40,929 nucleotides of DNA from Myxococcota bacterium. GTDB lineage: Bacteria; Myxococcota_A; UBA796; UBA2385. The translations under genes and the position numbers were made by a program. This document shows positions 16,422 through 23,688 of the stretch, in pieces; positions within the stretch are counted from its first letter, which is position 1; each line of letters begins with the position of its first letter. The notes beneath the pieces are model-generated. The model ran no database searches, had not been told where the DNA came from, and was given only the letters and a program-made list of their open reading frames with translations. The DNA lies in contig JAKLKF010000064.1 in the NCBI GenBank assembly GCA_023150805.1, positions 1 to 40,929 of the forward strand, read 5' to 3'.

Positions 16422-17099
16422 CTACAGTCCGCCCACGCCCAGGCCGGGCACGACCAGGGTCCCGAAGACGGCGCGATCGACGGTGGACGCCAGCAGGAGC
16501 TGGGCGGCGTAGTACAGCGGCAGGCCCACCAGGCGGTTGGCGAAGCCGGGCGCGACGAAGCGGTTGCGCGCCACGCACAGGTCGCTGAGGAAGAACAGCA
16601 CGGCGCCGACCAGGATGCGGGGGTCCAAGGTGTGGCCGAAGGTGCCGGTCGCCAGCGCGACCATGCCGCTGATGACCAGCACGTAGGCGGTGACGGCGAC
16701 CCGCATCGGGCCCCGCAGGTGGGGCGAGAGCCACAGCGCCACCCAGATCACGCCCGGCGCGAGCAGCGCGCCGGCGATCAGCGTCGGCGGCGCGGCGACG
16801 CCTCGGACCAGGAAGGCGGCGCCGAAGCCCAGGTGTCCGAGCAGGAAGGCGCCGATGCCCGCCATGAAGATCCGCTTGTCCTTGGGGATGAGCAGCACGT
16901 CGCCCAGCAGGCACAGCAACAGGGCGCCCAGCACGACCTTGCCGTAGGTGGAGGAGAGGGCCCCCGCCTGGAGGGCCGTCCACAGGAAGCCCACCGAGGC
17001 GAGCGGCTTGGTCAGCCACTTGCCGGGGGCGCTGCCCCGCTGCTCGGCGAGCAGGAGCAGGACGACGAGAGCGGCGGTGAACAGGACGGGGACCAGCAT
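16422..17099 (-). CDS. YhhN/TMEM86-family membrane protein (lysoplasmalogenase-like)
   Basis: A 225-aa protein with about eight hydrophobic helices. It carries the three conserved spots of the YhhN family: LLLCLLGDVLL with its Asp, FLLGHLGFGAAF with its His, and GAVLFFLSDLCVA with Ser-Asp. Animal TMEM86 and some bacterial members hydrolyse the vinyl-ether bond of lysoplasmalogens; many bacterial members are uncharacterised. Plasmalogens are known in myxobacteria, which makes a role in ether-lipid turnover attractive, but that is inference. ATG 17099 has no ribosome site and lies exactly 6 nt after TACGCT, so a leaderless mRNA is likely. Confidence 0.85.
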   Translation of the reverse strand: MLVPVLFTAALVVLLLLAEQRGSAPGKWLTKPLASVGFLWTALQAGALSSTYGKVVLGALLLCLLGDVLLIPKDKRIFMAGIGAFLLGHLGFGAAFLVRGVAAPPTLIAGALLAPGVIWVALWLSPHLRGPMRVAVTAYVLVISGMVALATGTFGHTLDPRILVGAVLFFLSDLCVARNRFVAPGFANRLVGLPLYYAAQLLLASTVDRAVFGTLVVPGLGVGGL

Positions 17100-17105
17100 C
17101 GCGGC

Positions 17106-17111
17106 AGCGTA
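17106..17111 (-). promoter_or_regulatory. Putative leaderless -10 element (TACGCT) of the yhhN gene
   Basis: TACGCT, then six nt, then ATG. Transcription starting at the usual distance from a -10 element would begin at or next to the A of the start codon. Confidence 0.45.
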
Positions 17112-17209
17112 GCGCGTGCGTGTTAGTCCCGGCGCCCTTCTCCTCCCCACCCCCCCTCCCATCCTCACGGGGCGGGCCTCCAAGCCGCCCCTCCAGCTCG
17201 GAGCAAGCC

Positions 17210-17977
17210 ATGGACGTCAAGGGTTCCAAGTTCATCGTCACCGGTGGTGCCAGCGGCATGGGCCGTCACTTCACGCTCGCCCTGGCGCGGGACGGCGCGG
17301 ACGTCGCCTTCTGCGACATGAACGAGGACGGCATCCGCGCGGTCGAGGCCGAGGGCAAGGACCTGCCCGGCAAGGTCGTGGGCTTCGTCTGCAACGTCGC
17401 CGACGAGAAGCAGGTGGAGAAGCTGGTCGCCGACGCCGCGGCGGCGCTGGGCGGGCTCAACGGCATCGTCAACAACGCGGGCATCATCCGCGACGGCCTG
17501 CTCATCAAGGTCGACAAGGAGACCGGCGCGGTCGGCAAGCTCTCCCTGCAGAAGTGGCAGCAGGTGATCGACGTGAACCTGACGGGCGTCTTCCTGGGCG
17601 CGCGCGAGTACGCCGCCTGGGCGGTGGCCAACAAGGGGGGGCCGGGCGTCATCGTCTCGATCAGCTCGATCAGCCGCCACGGCAACATGGGCCAGAGCAA
17701 CTACAGCGCCGCCAAGGCCGGCATCGTCGCGATGACCAAGCTGTGGGGCGGCGAGCTGGCCCGCTACGGGATCCGCACCGGTGCCGTGGCCCCCGGCTTC
17801 ACCCAGACCCCCATCCTGGACGGCATGCCGCCGGCCATGCTGGAGAAGATGGTGCAGCCCGTGCCGCTCAAGCGCACCGGCCAGCCCGAGGAGATGTACA
17901 AGGCCGTGAAGTTCATCATCGAGAACGACTACTTCACCGGCCGCTGCCTGGACGTGGACGGCGGCCTGGTCCTGTAG
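17210..17977 (+). CDS. Short-chain dehydrogenase/reductase, FabG-like
   Basis: A 255-aa classical SDR. Cofactor motif TGGASGMG (11-18), NNAG (88-91), catalytic Ser152/153, Tyr165 and Lys169 (YSAAK), and the C-terminal DVDGGLVL. A segment of extra residues between NNAG and the active site (IKVDKETGAVGKLSL, 99-113) makes this loop longer than in standard FabG and may shape the substrate pocket. D36 after the second strand (AFCDMN) points to NAD rather than NADP. The likely reaction is a 3-hydroxyacyl- or related alcohol/ketone interconversion; substrate unknown. GAGC is a weak ribosome site. TTAG at 17123 may mark the promoter, giving a leader of about 80 nt. Confidence 0.87.
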   Translation: MDVKGSKFIVTGGASGMGRHFTLALARDGADVAFCDMNEDGIRAVEAEGKDLPGKVVGFVCNVADEKQVEKLVADAAAALGGLNGIVNNAGIIRDGLLIKVDKETGAVGKLSLQKWQQVIDVNLTGVFLGAREYAAWAVANKGGPGVIVSISSISRHGNMGQSNYSAAKAGIVAMTKLWGGELARYGIRTGAVAPGFTQTPILDGMPPAMLEKMVQPVPLKRTGQPEEMYKAVKFIIENDYFTGRCLDVDGGLVL

Positions 17978-17989
17978 GCCGCGGCGGGC

Positions 17990-18838
17990 TCAGCTCCCCA
18001 GGTGCCGGGCCAGCAGCTCGCCCAGCGCCTGGGGCGCCTCGTAGGGCAGCATGTGCCCGCCCTCCAGCGTCCGCTCGGTGGCGCCCGGGATCATGGCGGC
18101 GCGCCGGGCCCGCACCGGGGGCGAGAACCAGCCCTCGCTGCCCCAGACCAGCAGGGTCGGCGCGGTGATCGCGGACAGGGCCTGCCCGAACCACTCCTCG
18201 CGGAAGGGCGTGGGGGACCGGACCAGGTGCCGGCGGTCGAAGGCCCAGCGCCGCGCGTCGCCCTGCTCGGTGGGCACCGTGCCCTCCCGGGCCAGCAGCA
18301 GGGCGTGTGCCGCCCCCAGGCGCGGGTTCTTGCGGCGCAGCCGGGCGGCGGCGTGGGCCTCGTCCGCGACGACCGGCACGGCCGGCGGGCGGCGGCTGCC
18401 CTCCAGGAACAGGCGCAGGCGGTCCAGGGCGCTGTCCTCCTCGCCCTGGGGGGGGCCGAGGCCCTCGACGATGCACAGCCGGCGCACCCGGTCGGGCCGG
18501 GCGCCCGCGTACCAGCCCGCCACCGTCCCCCCCATGCTGTGCCCCACCAGGTCGACCGGGCCCTCGCCCAGCGCCTCGACCAGCGCGTCCAGGTCCGCCA
18601 CGTAGTCGGGGAAGTGGTAGGCCCCACCGCGCCCCACGCGGTCGCTGCCTCCGAAGCCGCGCTGGTCGGGGGCCAGCAGGCGGCGCTCGGGCAGGTGCCG
18701 CGCGACCTCGGCCCAGCACAGCCCGTGGTCGAGGTAGCCGTGCAGCAGCACCACGGGCGGCTGCGCGCCGGCGGAGGCGCCCAGCTCCCACACCCGCAGG
18801 GCCAGGCCCCGCGCATCCAGTCGCCAGGAGGAGGACAT
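17990..18838 (-). CDS. Alpha/beta-hydrolase
   Basis: A 282-aa alpha/beta-hydrolase. HG oxyanion motif (VVLLHGYLDHG), APDQRGFGGSD strand and loop, nucleophile Ser101 in the elbow GHSMGG, and final His262 in GGHMLPYE. The acid residue, usually Asp in the LLVWG-x-x-D strand, appears as Glu in LLVWGSEGWF or lies elsewhere. The sequence is closest in style to epoxide hydrolase or MenH/peroxidase-type hydrolases. No signal peptide with this start; GGAG lies seven nt before ATG 18838. An upstream in-frame ATG at 18976 would add an Arg/Pro-rich stretch that I reject. It converges on the SDR gene with 12 bp between. Confidence 0.85.
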   Translation of the reverse strand: MSSSWRLDARGLALRVWELGASAGAQPPVVLLHGYLDHGLCWAEVARHLPERRLLAPDQRGFGGSDRVGRGGAYHFPDYVADLDALVEALGEGPVDLVGHSMGGTVAGWYAGARPDRVRRLCIVEGLGPPQGEEDSALDRLRLFLEGSRRPPAVPVVADEAHAAARLRRKNPRLGAAHALLLAREGTVPTEQGDARRWAFDRRHLVRSPTPFREEWFGQALSAITAPTLLVWGSEGWFSPPVRARRAAMIPGATERTLEGGHMLPYEAPQALGELLARHLGS

Positions 18839-18990
18839 GGGGCAGCTCCGGCGCGCGCGGGCGAGGGGAGGGCAGGGGAGCAGCGGGGCCGCCGGTCTAT
18901 CCCGGCGGCGGGAACGCTCCTGCCCACGGCGAGAGGCGCGCCCGGCGGCGGGGCGCGGATAGGAGCGGCGCCCCACCCCGGAGCGATCCC

Positions 18991-19614
18991 ATGCCCCAGC
19001 TCGCGTTGACCTACTTCGACAGCCCCGGCCGGGCCGAGCCCGTCCGCCTGGCCCTGCGCATGGGCGGCCTGCCCTTCGAGGACCGCCGCCTCTCCTTCCC
19101 CGAGTTCGCCAGCGCCAGGGCGCGTGGCGACTTCCCCCTGGGCTCGGTGCCGGTCTTGGAGATCGACGGGCAGCGGATCACCCAGACCGCCGCGATGCTG
19201 CGCTGGGCCGCCCGCGTCGGCGACACCTCCCTCTACCCCCAGGACCCGACCCTGGCGCTGTGGGTGGACAGCGCCCTGGACTCGATGAACGACACCTTCT
19301 CCCACGCCCTGCTGCCCAGCCTGTTCGAGCGGGATCCGGAGCGCAAGCTGGCGATGCGCGCCGAGCTGGTGGCGGGACCCATGGCCCGGGTCTTCACCTA
19401 CATCGAGGGCCTGGTGGCGCGCTCGGGCGGCCCCTTCGTCGCCGGCGCCGCCCTGTCGGTGGCCGACCTGGTCATCGCCCTGCAGGTCGACCAGGTCCGC
19501 CGGGGTGGGCTGGACGGCATCACCCTGGAGCACCTGGCGCCCTACCCGCGGCTGGTGGCGCTGGCGGAGGCCTGCCTGGCCGATCCGCGGGTGGTCGCCG
19601 CGCGCGCCGGCTGA
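18991..19614 (+). CDS. Glutathione S-transferase
   Basis: A 207-aa soluble GST. The N-terminal thioredoxin-like half starts LALTYFDSPGRAEPVRLALR, with catalytic Tyr8 as in alpha/mu/pi/sigma-class enzymes. GSVPVLEIDGQRITQT supplies the cis-Pro and the Gln-Thr (in place of Gln-Ser) that holds the gamma-glutamyl group. The C-terminal half is all-helical with the VADLVIALQ motif at the N-capping box. It would conjugate glutathione to electrophiles or act in small-molecule metabolism. Tyr-type GSTs with this sigma-like look are less common in bacteria than beta-class ones. GGAG is seven nt before ATG 18991. It converges on an aminotransferase gene, with a hairpin in between. Confidence 0.9.
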   Translation: MPQLALTYFDSPGRAEPVRLALRMGGLPFEDRRLSFPEFASARARGDFPLGSVPVLEIDGQRITQTAAMLRWAARVGDTSLYPQDPTLALWVDSALDSMNDTFSHALLPSLFERDPERKLAMRAELVAGPMARVFTYIEGLVARSGGPFVAGAALSVADLVIALQVDQVRRGGLDGITLEHLAPYPRLVALAEACLADPRVVAARAG

Positions 19615-19620
19615 GCCGGG

Positions 19621-19633
19621 GCCAGGCGCTGGC
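19621..19633. terminator. Hairpin between convergent GST and aminotransferase genes
   Basis: GCCAG-GCG-CTGGC, a 5-bp stem with a 3-nt loop, seven nt after the GST stop. No U-tract. Confidence 0.4.
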
Positions 19634-19656
19634 GGTCGTCCCCTCCGCCCCCACGC

Positions 19657-20913
19657 TCAGCCCGCGCTCGCCACCACCTTCGCCAGGCCTTCCAGCCCCC
19701 GCTCGATGTCCTCGAGCGAGGGCCCGAAGCTGAAGCGCACGTGGTGGCGGTAGCGGCTGGGCCGGTCGGGGCGACGGTGGCCCGGGTTGACGTCGAAGAA
19801 GGCGCCGGGCACCACGATGACGCCGGCCTCCAGCGCCCGCCGGAAGAAGGTGTGGCTGTCGTCCAGCCCACCCGGGAGCCGGCGCAGGTCGCCCCAGCAG
19901 TAGAAGCCCCCCTGGGGCGGCGGGTCGACCAGGATGCCCAGCGCCTCCAGGCCCTCCAGCATCCGGCGGCGCTTGCGGCGGAAGGTGGCCTGCAGGGCGC
20001 GGGCCTCCTGGTCGGCGACGGCGCGGTCCAGCAGGGGCACCGCGGCCCGCTGCATCGGGCGTGCGCAGCCACCGTCCAGGAAGCTGCCGGCGCTGGCGAC
20101 GCCCTCGATGATGGCGCGCGGGCCGACGGTCCAGCACACGCGCCAGCCCGGGTAGCGCCAGTTCTTGGTGAGGCCGTCGACCAGCACGACCGGGTCGCGG
20201 TCCACGTCCTCGACCGCCGCGGCGGCCGACACGGTCAGCTCGCTGCCCGCCCAGACGTAGTGGCTGTAGAACTCGTCGAGGATGAGGGTGCAGGACAGCT
20301 CGCGGGCGGCCTCCACCCAGGCGCGCAGCTCGGCGCCGTGCAGCAGGTGCCCGGTCGGGTTGCAGGGGTTGCTCAGCAGCACCGTCGACAGGCCGCGGCC
20401 CAGGATCTCCTCGCGCAGCTCGCTGTGGCCGAACTGGTAGTGGCGGTCGGGATCCAGCAGGACCGGGATCGGCACAAAGGTCCCGAAGGCGTCGAGCAAC
20501 TCCTCGTAGGCGGTGTAGTCGGGCAGGAAGTGACCGACGTGGGTGCGGCCCAGGGTCGAGACCAGGCGCGTCAGCGCCGAGCGGCCGCCGGGGCTGATGG
20601 CCACGTTCTCGCGCGTGTACTGGCTGGCCTTGCCCTGGCGGTAGCGCTGGTTGTACAGCGCCGCCACCGCGTCGCGCAGCTCGGGCAGGCCGTCGACGGG
20701 GGCGTACTCGTGGTCGTCCTCGGACAGGTCCAGGTGGCCGACGCGCGGCGGCGCTCCCGGCAGGGCGCCGGCCTCGGGCGCCCCCTGCCCCAGGTTGGCC
20801 CAGCCGGGGTGGCCCGGTCGGTAGCCCAGGCGGGCGGCCTCGGTCATGACGTAGATGACGCCGGTGCGGGGCACCGACCGGAAGCCGGCGGGGGGCTGGT
20901 TGCGACGCTCCAT
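19657..20913 (-). CDS. PLP-dependent aminotransferase, class I/II
   Basis: A 418-aa fold-type I aminotransferase. The key residues are in order: HEYAPVDGLPELRDAVA (about 69-85), NPCNPTG (182-188), LDEFYSHY with Asp213 and Tyr216, Schiff-base Lys250 in DGLTKNWRYPGW, Arg258, and the substrate carboxylate Arg in HHVRFSFG near the C-terminus. It should transfer an amino group between an amino acid and a 2-oxoacid; the substrate cannot be read from motifs. It stands alone, so no pathway can be inferred. TAAGCG lies exactly 6 nt before ATG 20913 and there is no ribosome site, so the message may be leaderless. Confidence 0.9.
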   Translation of the reverse strand: MERRNQPPAGFRSVPRTGVIYVMTEAARLGYRPGHPGWANLGQGAPEAGALPGAPPRVGHLDLSEDDHEYAPVDGLPELRDAVAALYNQRYRQGKASQYTRENVAISPGGRSALTRLVSTLGRTHVGHFLPDYTAYEELLDAFGTFVPIPVLLDPDRHYQFGHSELREEILGRGLSTVLLSNPCNPTGHLLHGAELRAWVEAARELSCTLILDEFYSHYVWAGSELTVSAAAAVEDVDRDPVVLVDGLTKNWRYPGWRVCWTVGPRAIIEGVASAGSFLDGGCARPMQRAAVPLLDRAVADQEARALQATFRRKRRRMLEGLEALGILVDPPPQGGFYCWGDLRRLPGGLDDSHTFFRRALEAGVIVVPGAFFDVNPGHRRPDRPSRYRHHVRFSFGPSLEDIERGLEGLAKVVASAG

Positions 20914-20919
20914 CGGCCG

Positions 20920-20925
20920 CGCTTA
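20920..20925 (-). promoter_or_regulatory. Putative leaderless -10 element (TAAGCG) of the aminotransferase gene
   Basis: TAAGCG on the minus strand, six nt before the ATG. On the other strand the same site reads TTAG. A GATAG at 20940-20944 may serve the divergent gene at 20967. Confidence 0.4.
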
Positions 20926-20966
20926 GCCGGTCCGCGGGGGATAGGCCCCGGCCCCTGGAGGTCCCC

Positions 20967-23081
20967 GTGCAGCTCGCCCTTTGGTCCGTCCTGCTGCTCG
21001 GATCGACCGCGCACGCCCGCTGCACCCTGGCGGCGCTGGAGACGACCCTGGTCGCCGGCCCCTCGCCCCGGCGCACCGACCGCTGGACCTGGCGGGTCGA
21101 GGAGGGGCCCGCCGACTGCGTCGAGGTCCACCTGGCCAGCCCGCCGGGAGCGCCCATCGAGGACGTGCAGGTCGAGGTGCAGCGCGTCGACGCCCGCGCG
21201 CCCCGGCTGGAGGGCAGCCGGCGCAGCGCCGTGGCCACCAGCGCCGACCCGGGCTTCGGCCCCTCGCCCGGGCTGGTGCTCCACACGCCGGAGCTGCGCC
21301 ACGGGGACCTGCTGCTGGTGGAGGTGGAGCGGCCCTGGCCGCTGCCGCCCGACGGCTTCACCTGGCGCCCGGGCGCGCGGGGGCCGCTGGAGCTGGCCAC
21401 CCTGCGCGTGGAGGGCGCGGTGGCCGTGCGCGCCGAGGGCCTCGACCTGGGGCCGGGGGAGCAGGAGCGGGACGGCGCCCGGACCTGGCTGGTCGAGGGG
21501 ATCGCGGCGGTACCGCCCGAGCCCCTGGGCCTAGAGCCGGCGCGGATCCCCGGCCCGGCCGTCGTCACCCTGGAGCTCGCGCTGCTGCTGCCGGAGCGGA
21601 AGCCGGTGCGGGGCCTGTCCGACCCTCGCCACGGCGCCACGCGCCACAGCCACCACCAGGTCGGCGGCCTGCCCTCGCGCGTGGCCTGGCCGGTCGACGC
21701 GCGGGACCGGTCCTGCACCGTGGACGGCGCCCCCTGCCCCGAGGTCGGGGGCATGGCCTGGTCCCTGCCGGCCGAGGGTGACGCCACCTGGACCTGGACG
21801 GTGCCGGGCGCGGCCGCCTCGGGCGAGCTGGCGCTGGCCGGCGAGGGGCGCCGGGGCGAGGTGCGCCTGGCGGTGGTCGCCCCCGGGCCGGTCGCGCTGG
21901 ACGGCGCCTCGCAGCGCGGCCTGGCGCCCGCCTCGCCCGACGCAGCCCTGGCCCCGACGGCACGCTGGCGGCTGTCGCGCCTGGGAGACCTGCCGATCCT
22001 CCCCGACCCGGTGGCGGCCGAGCAGGCGGCGGCCTGGCTGGCGATCCGGGCCAGCATCCCCGAGCCGGCCCTCTACGAGGAGCTGCGGGGGCGGCGCCAG
22101 GACCCCACCGTGCTGGTCGACCTGCTGGCGCTGCACCACGATCGCCTGCGGGTGGGGTCCCTGCCGGGCCAGGCGCCGCTGGAGCCCCGGCGGCTGCTGA
22201 AGGTCCGTCGCAGCGGCTGGGGCACCCCGTGGGAGCTGGCGCTGGTCCTCACCCGCCAGCTCCAGCAGCTCAAGCTCGACGCCCGGCCCTTCGCGGCCCG
22301 GCCGGCCGAGCTGGGTCCGGGCGACCCCGCCAGCCTGGTGGGCTGGCCCCTGGCCCTGGTCCGCCTCCGCGCCGGGGGCCAGGAGCTGTGGATCGACCCG
22401 ACCTGCCCCACCTGCGCGCCCGGCGAGCTGCGCCCCCTCTTCGACGGGGCCCGCCTGTTGTCGTCCACCGGCGAGGCGCTGCCCGCGCTGCCGGCCTCGA
22501 CCTGGCGCCGGGAGGTGAGCCCGCGGGACGACGGCCAGGAGCTGCGGGTCTCGCTGGCGGGGCCGCTGGCGGTGGAGCTGCGGGCCGAGCTGGGGGCCGT
22601 GCCCGCCGACGAGCGCCCGGCCTGGTTGGCCCGGCGCTTCGGGGGCGCCGGTGCCCGGCTGGTGGAGCACCGTGGGCTGGCGGAGCGCGGGGAGGGGGTG
22701 GACCTGCGCCTGTGGGCGCCCGCGGGCAGCGACCTGCCCCCGCCGCTGCCGGCCGCCTCGGCCGACGGCGCCCCCGGCCTGCTGCTGCCGGCGGCCGGGA
22801 CCTGGACCGAGCGCCGCGTCCTGCCCGTCGCCGAGGGGCAGGCCGACGCGCGCTGGCGGGCCGCCGAGGCCGAGGGCCTGCGCTGGGACCGCTCCGTGGC
22901 GGTCGAGCCGGGCCTGCTGGTGCTGGACGAGCGGCTGGAGATCGACGCCCGGGTGCTGGCGCGGCCGGGCGCGGCGGCGGTGCTCAGCCGCCTGCACCAG
23001 GAGTGGGGGCGGCCGGCGGCGGGAAGCACCCCTCCCGCAGGAAGCCCTCCACCAGCTCCAGGACCGCCCGCCGGGCCATGA
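20967..23081 (+). CDS. Large secreted protein with degraded transglutaminase-like core
   Basis: A 704-aa protein starting at GTG with GGAGG five nt upstream. A signal peptide is present (QLALWSVLLLGSTAHA, then Arg-Cys). The first 250 residues are beta-rich. The middle reads WGTPWELALVLTRQLQQLKL, then LVGWPLALVRL, then ELWIDPTCPTCAPGELRPLF (about residues 415-500). This resembles the core of DUF3857/transglutaminase-like proteins, where the Cys-Lys-Asp motif is followed by a His strand and an Asp-Pro-Thr strand. The catalytic Cys position holds Thr/Pro here, so it is probably not an active transglutaminase. The C-terminal 30 residues are Pro/Gly-rich and overlap the converging lipase gene by 98 bp. 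The family assignment is tentative; the secreted nature is firm. Confidence 0.65.
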   Translation: MQLALWSVLLLGSTAHARCTLAALETTLVAGPSPRRTDRWTWRVEEGPADCVEVHLASPPGAPIEDVQVEVQRVDARAPRLEGSRRSAVATSADPGFGPSPGLVLHTPELRHGDLLLVEVERPWPLPPDGFTWRPGARGPLELATLRVEGAVAVRAEGLDLGPGEQERDGARTWLVEGIAAVPPEPLGLEPARIPGPAVVTLELALLLPERKPVRGLSDPRHGATRHSHHQVGGLPSRVAWPVDARDRSCTVDGAPCPEVGGMAWSLPAEGDATWTWTVPGAAASGELALAGEGRRGEVRLAVVAPGPVALDGASQRGLAPASPDAALAPTARWRLSRLGDLPILPDPVAAEQAAAWLAIRASIPEPALYEELRGRRQDPTVLVDLLALHHDRLRVGSLPGQAPLEPRRLLKVRRSGWGTPWELALVLTRQLQQLKLDARPFAARPAELGPGDPASLVGWPLALVRLRAGGQELWIDPTCPTCAPGELRPLFDGARLLSSTGEALPALPASTWRREVSPRDDGQELRVSLAGPLAVELRAELGAVPADERPAWLARRFGGAGARLVEHRGLAERGEGVDLRLWAPAGSDLPPPLPAASADGAPGLLLPAAGTWTERRVLPVAEGQADARWRAAEAEGLRWDRSVAVEPGLLVLDERLEIDARVLARPGAAAVLSRLHQEWGRPAAGSTPPAGSPPPAPGPPAGP

Positions 23082-23688
23082 TGGTGGCGTGGCCGAAGGG
23101 CACGACCCGCAGCTCGCGGGCGCCGGCCAGGTGCGCCTCGATGACGCGCACGCGGCCGTCGTTGTCGCCGGGCACGAAGGGCCAGAAGCCGCGCGGGTCC
23201 CCGGTGCCGCCGGTCAGAATACCGATGTCCACGCCCTCGATCTCCTCGGGCAGGACCGCCGGCGCGCCGGGCAGCAGCGGCGCCAGCGGGTCCCAGCCCA
23301 GGTGGTGCACGGGCAGGATTCGTCGAACTCGCTCCGCCATCCACGCCCCCTGGTTCGGGGGGGCGAGCATCACCACGCGGTGGACCGGCGCCCCCTCGGC
23401 CAGCGCGGCGCGGGCCAGCAGGCCGCCCATGCTGTGGGTCACCAGGTCGACCGGCCGCCCGCCGTGGGCGTCGGAGAGGGCCCGCAGCAGCCGGGCGGCG
23501 TGCGCGCGGTGCGCCGACAGCGGCGCAGCCTGGTAGAGGAAGGTCGGGGTGATCACCTGGGCCCAGCCCGCCCGCTGCAGGTGCGCCCGGACCGGGAGCA
23601 TCGACAGCCCCGTGCGCAGGAAGCCGTGGAAGCAGGCCGCGACCGGGCGGTCTCCGCCGGCGGCCGCCGCGGTCGGGTCCGGGCTCAC
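22984..23688 (-). CDS. Alpha/beta-hydrolase lipase/esterase
   Basis: A 234-aa protein of the bacterial lipase/PGAP1-like type. Oxyanion region ACFHGFLRTG (residues 18-27), nucleophile Ser86 in VTHSMGGLLARA, acid in GDNDGRV and final His in PFGHATIM. The triad is complete. There is no signal peptide, so it should be cytoplasmic. The GTG start overlaps the stop of the upstream pentapeptide-repeat gene (GTGA), so translation is coupled. The last 20 residues (FPPPAAPTPGAGG) are low complexity and lie over the 3' end of the opposite gene. It would hydrolyse a lipid or ester; substrate unknown. Confidence 0.87.
   Translation of the reverse strand: MSPDPTAAAAGGDRPVAACFHGFLRTGLSMLPVRAHLQRAGWAQVITPTFLYQAAPLSAHRAHAARLLRALSDAHGGRPVDLVTHSMGGLLARAALAEGAPVHRVVMLAPPNQGAWMAERVRRILPVHHLGWDPLAPLLPGAPAVLPEEIEGVDIGILTGGTGDPRGFWPFVPGDNDGRVRVIEAHLAGARELRVVPFGHATIMARRAVLELVEGFLREGCFPPPAAPTPGAGG

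Noticed and set aside
17165..17680. Minus-strand frame opposite the SDR gene
   Set aside because: No motif or ribosome site; SDR motifs on the plus strand are complete.
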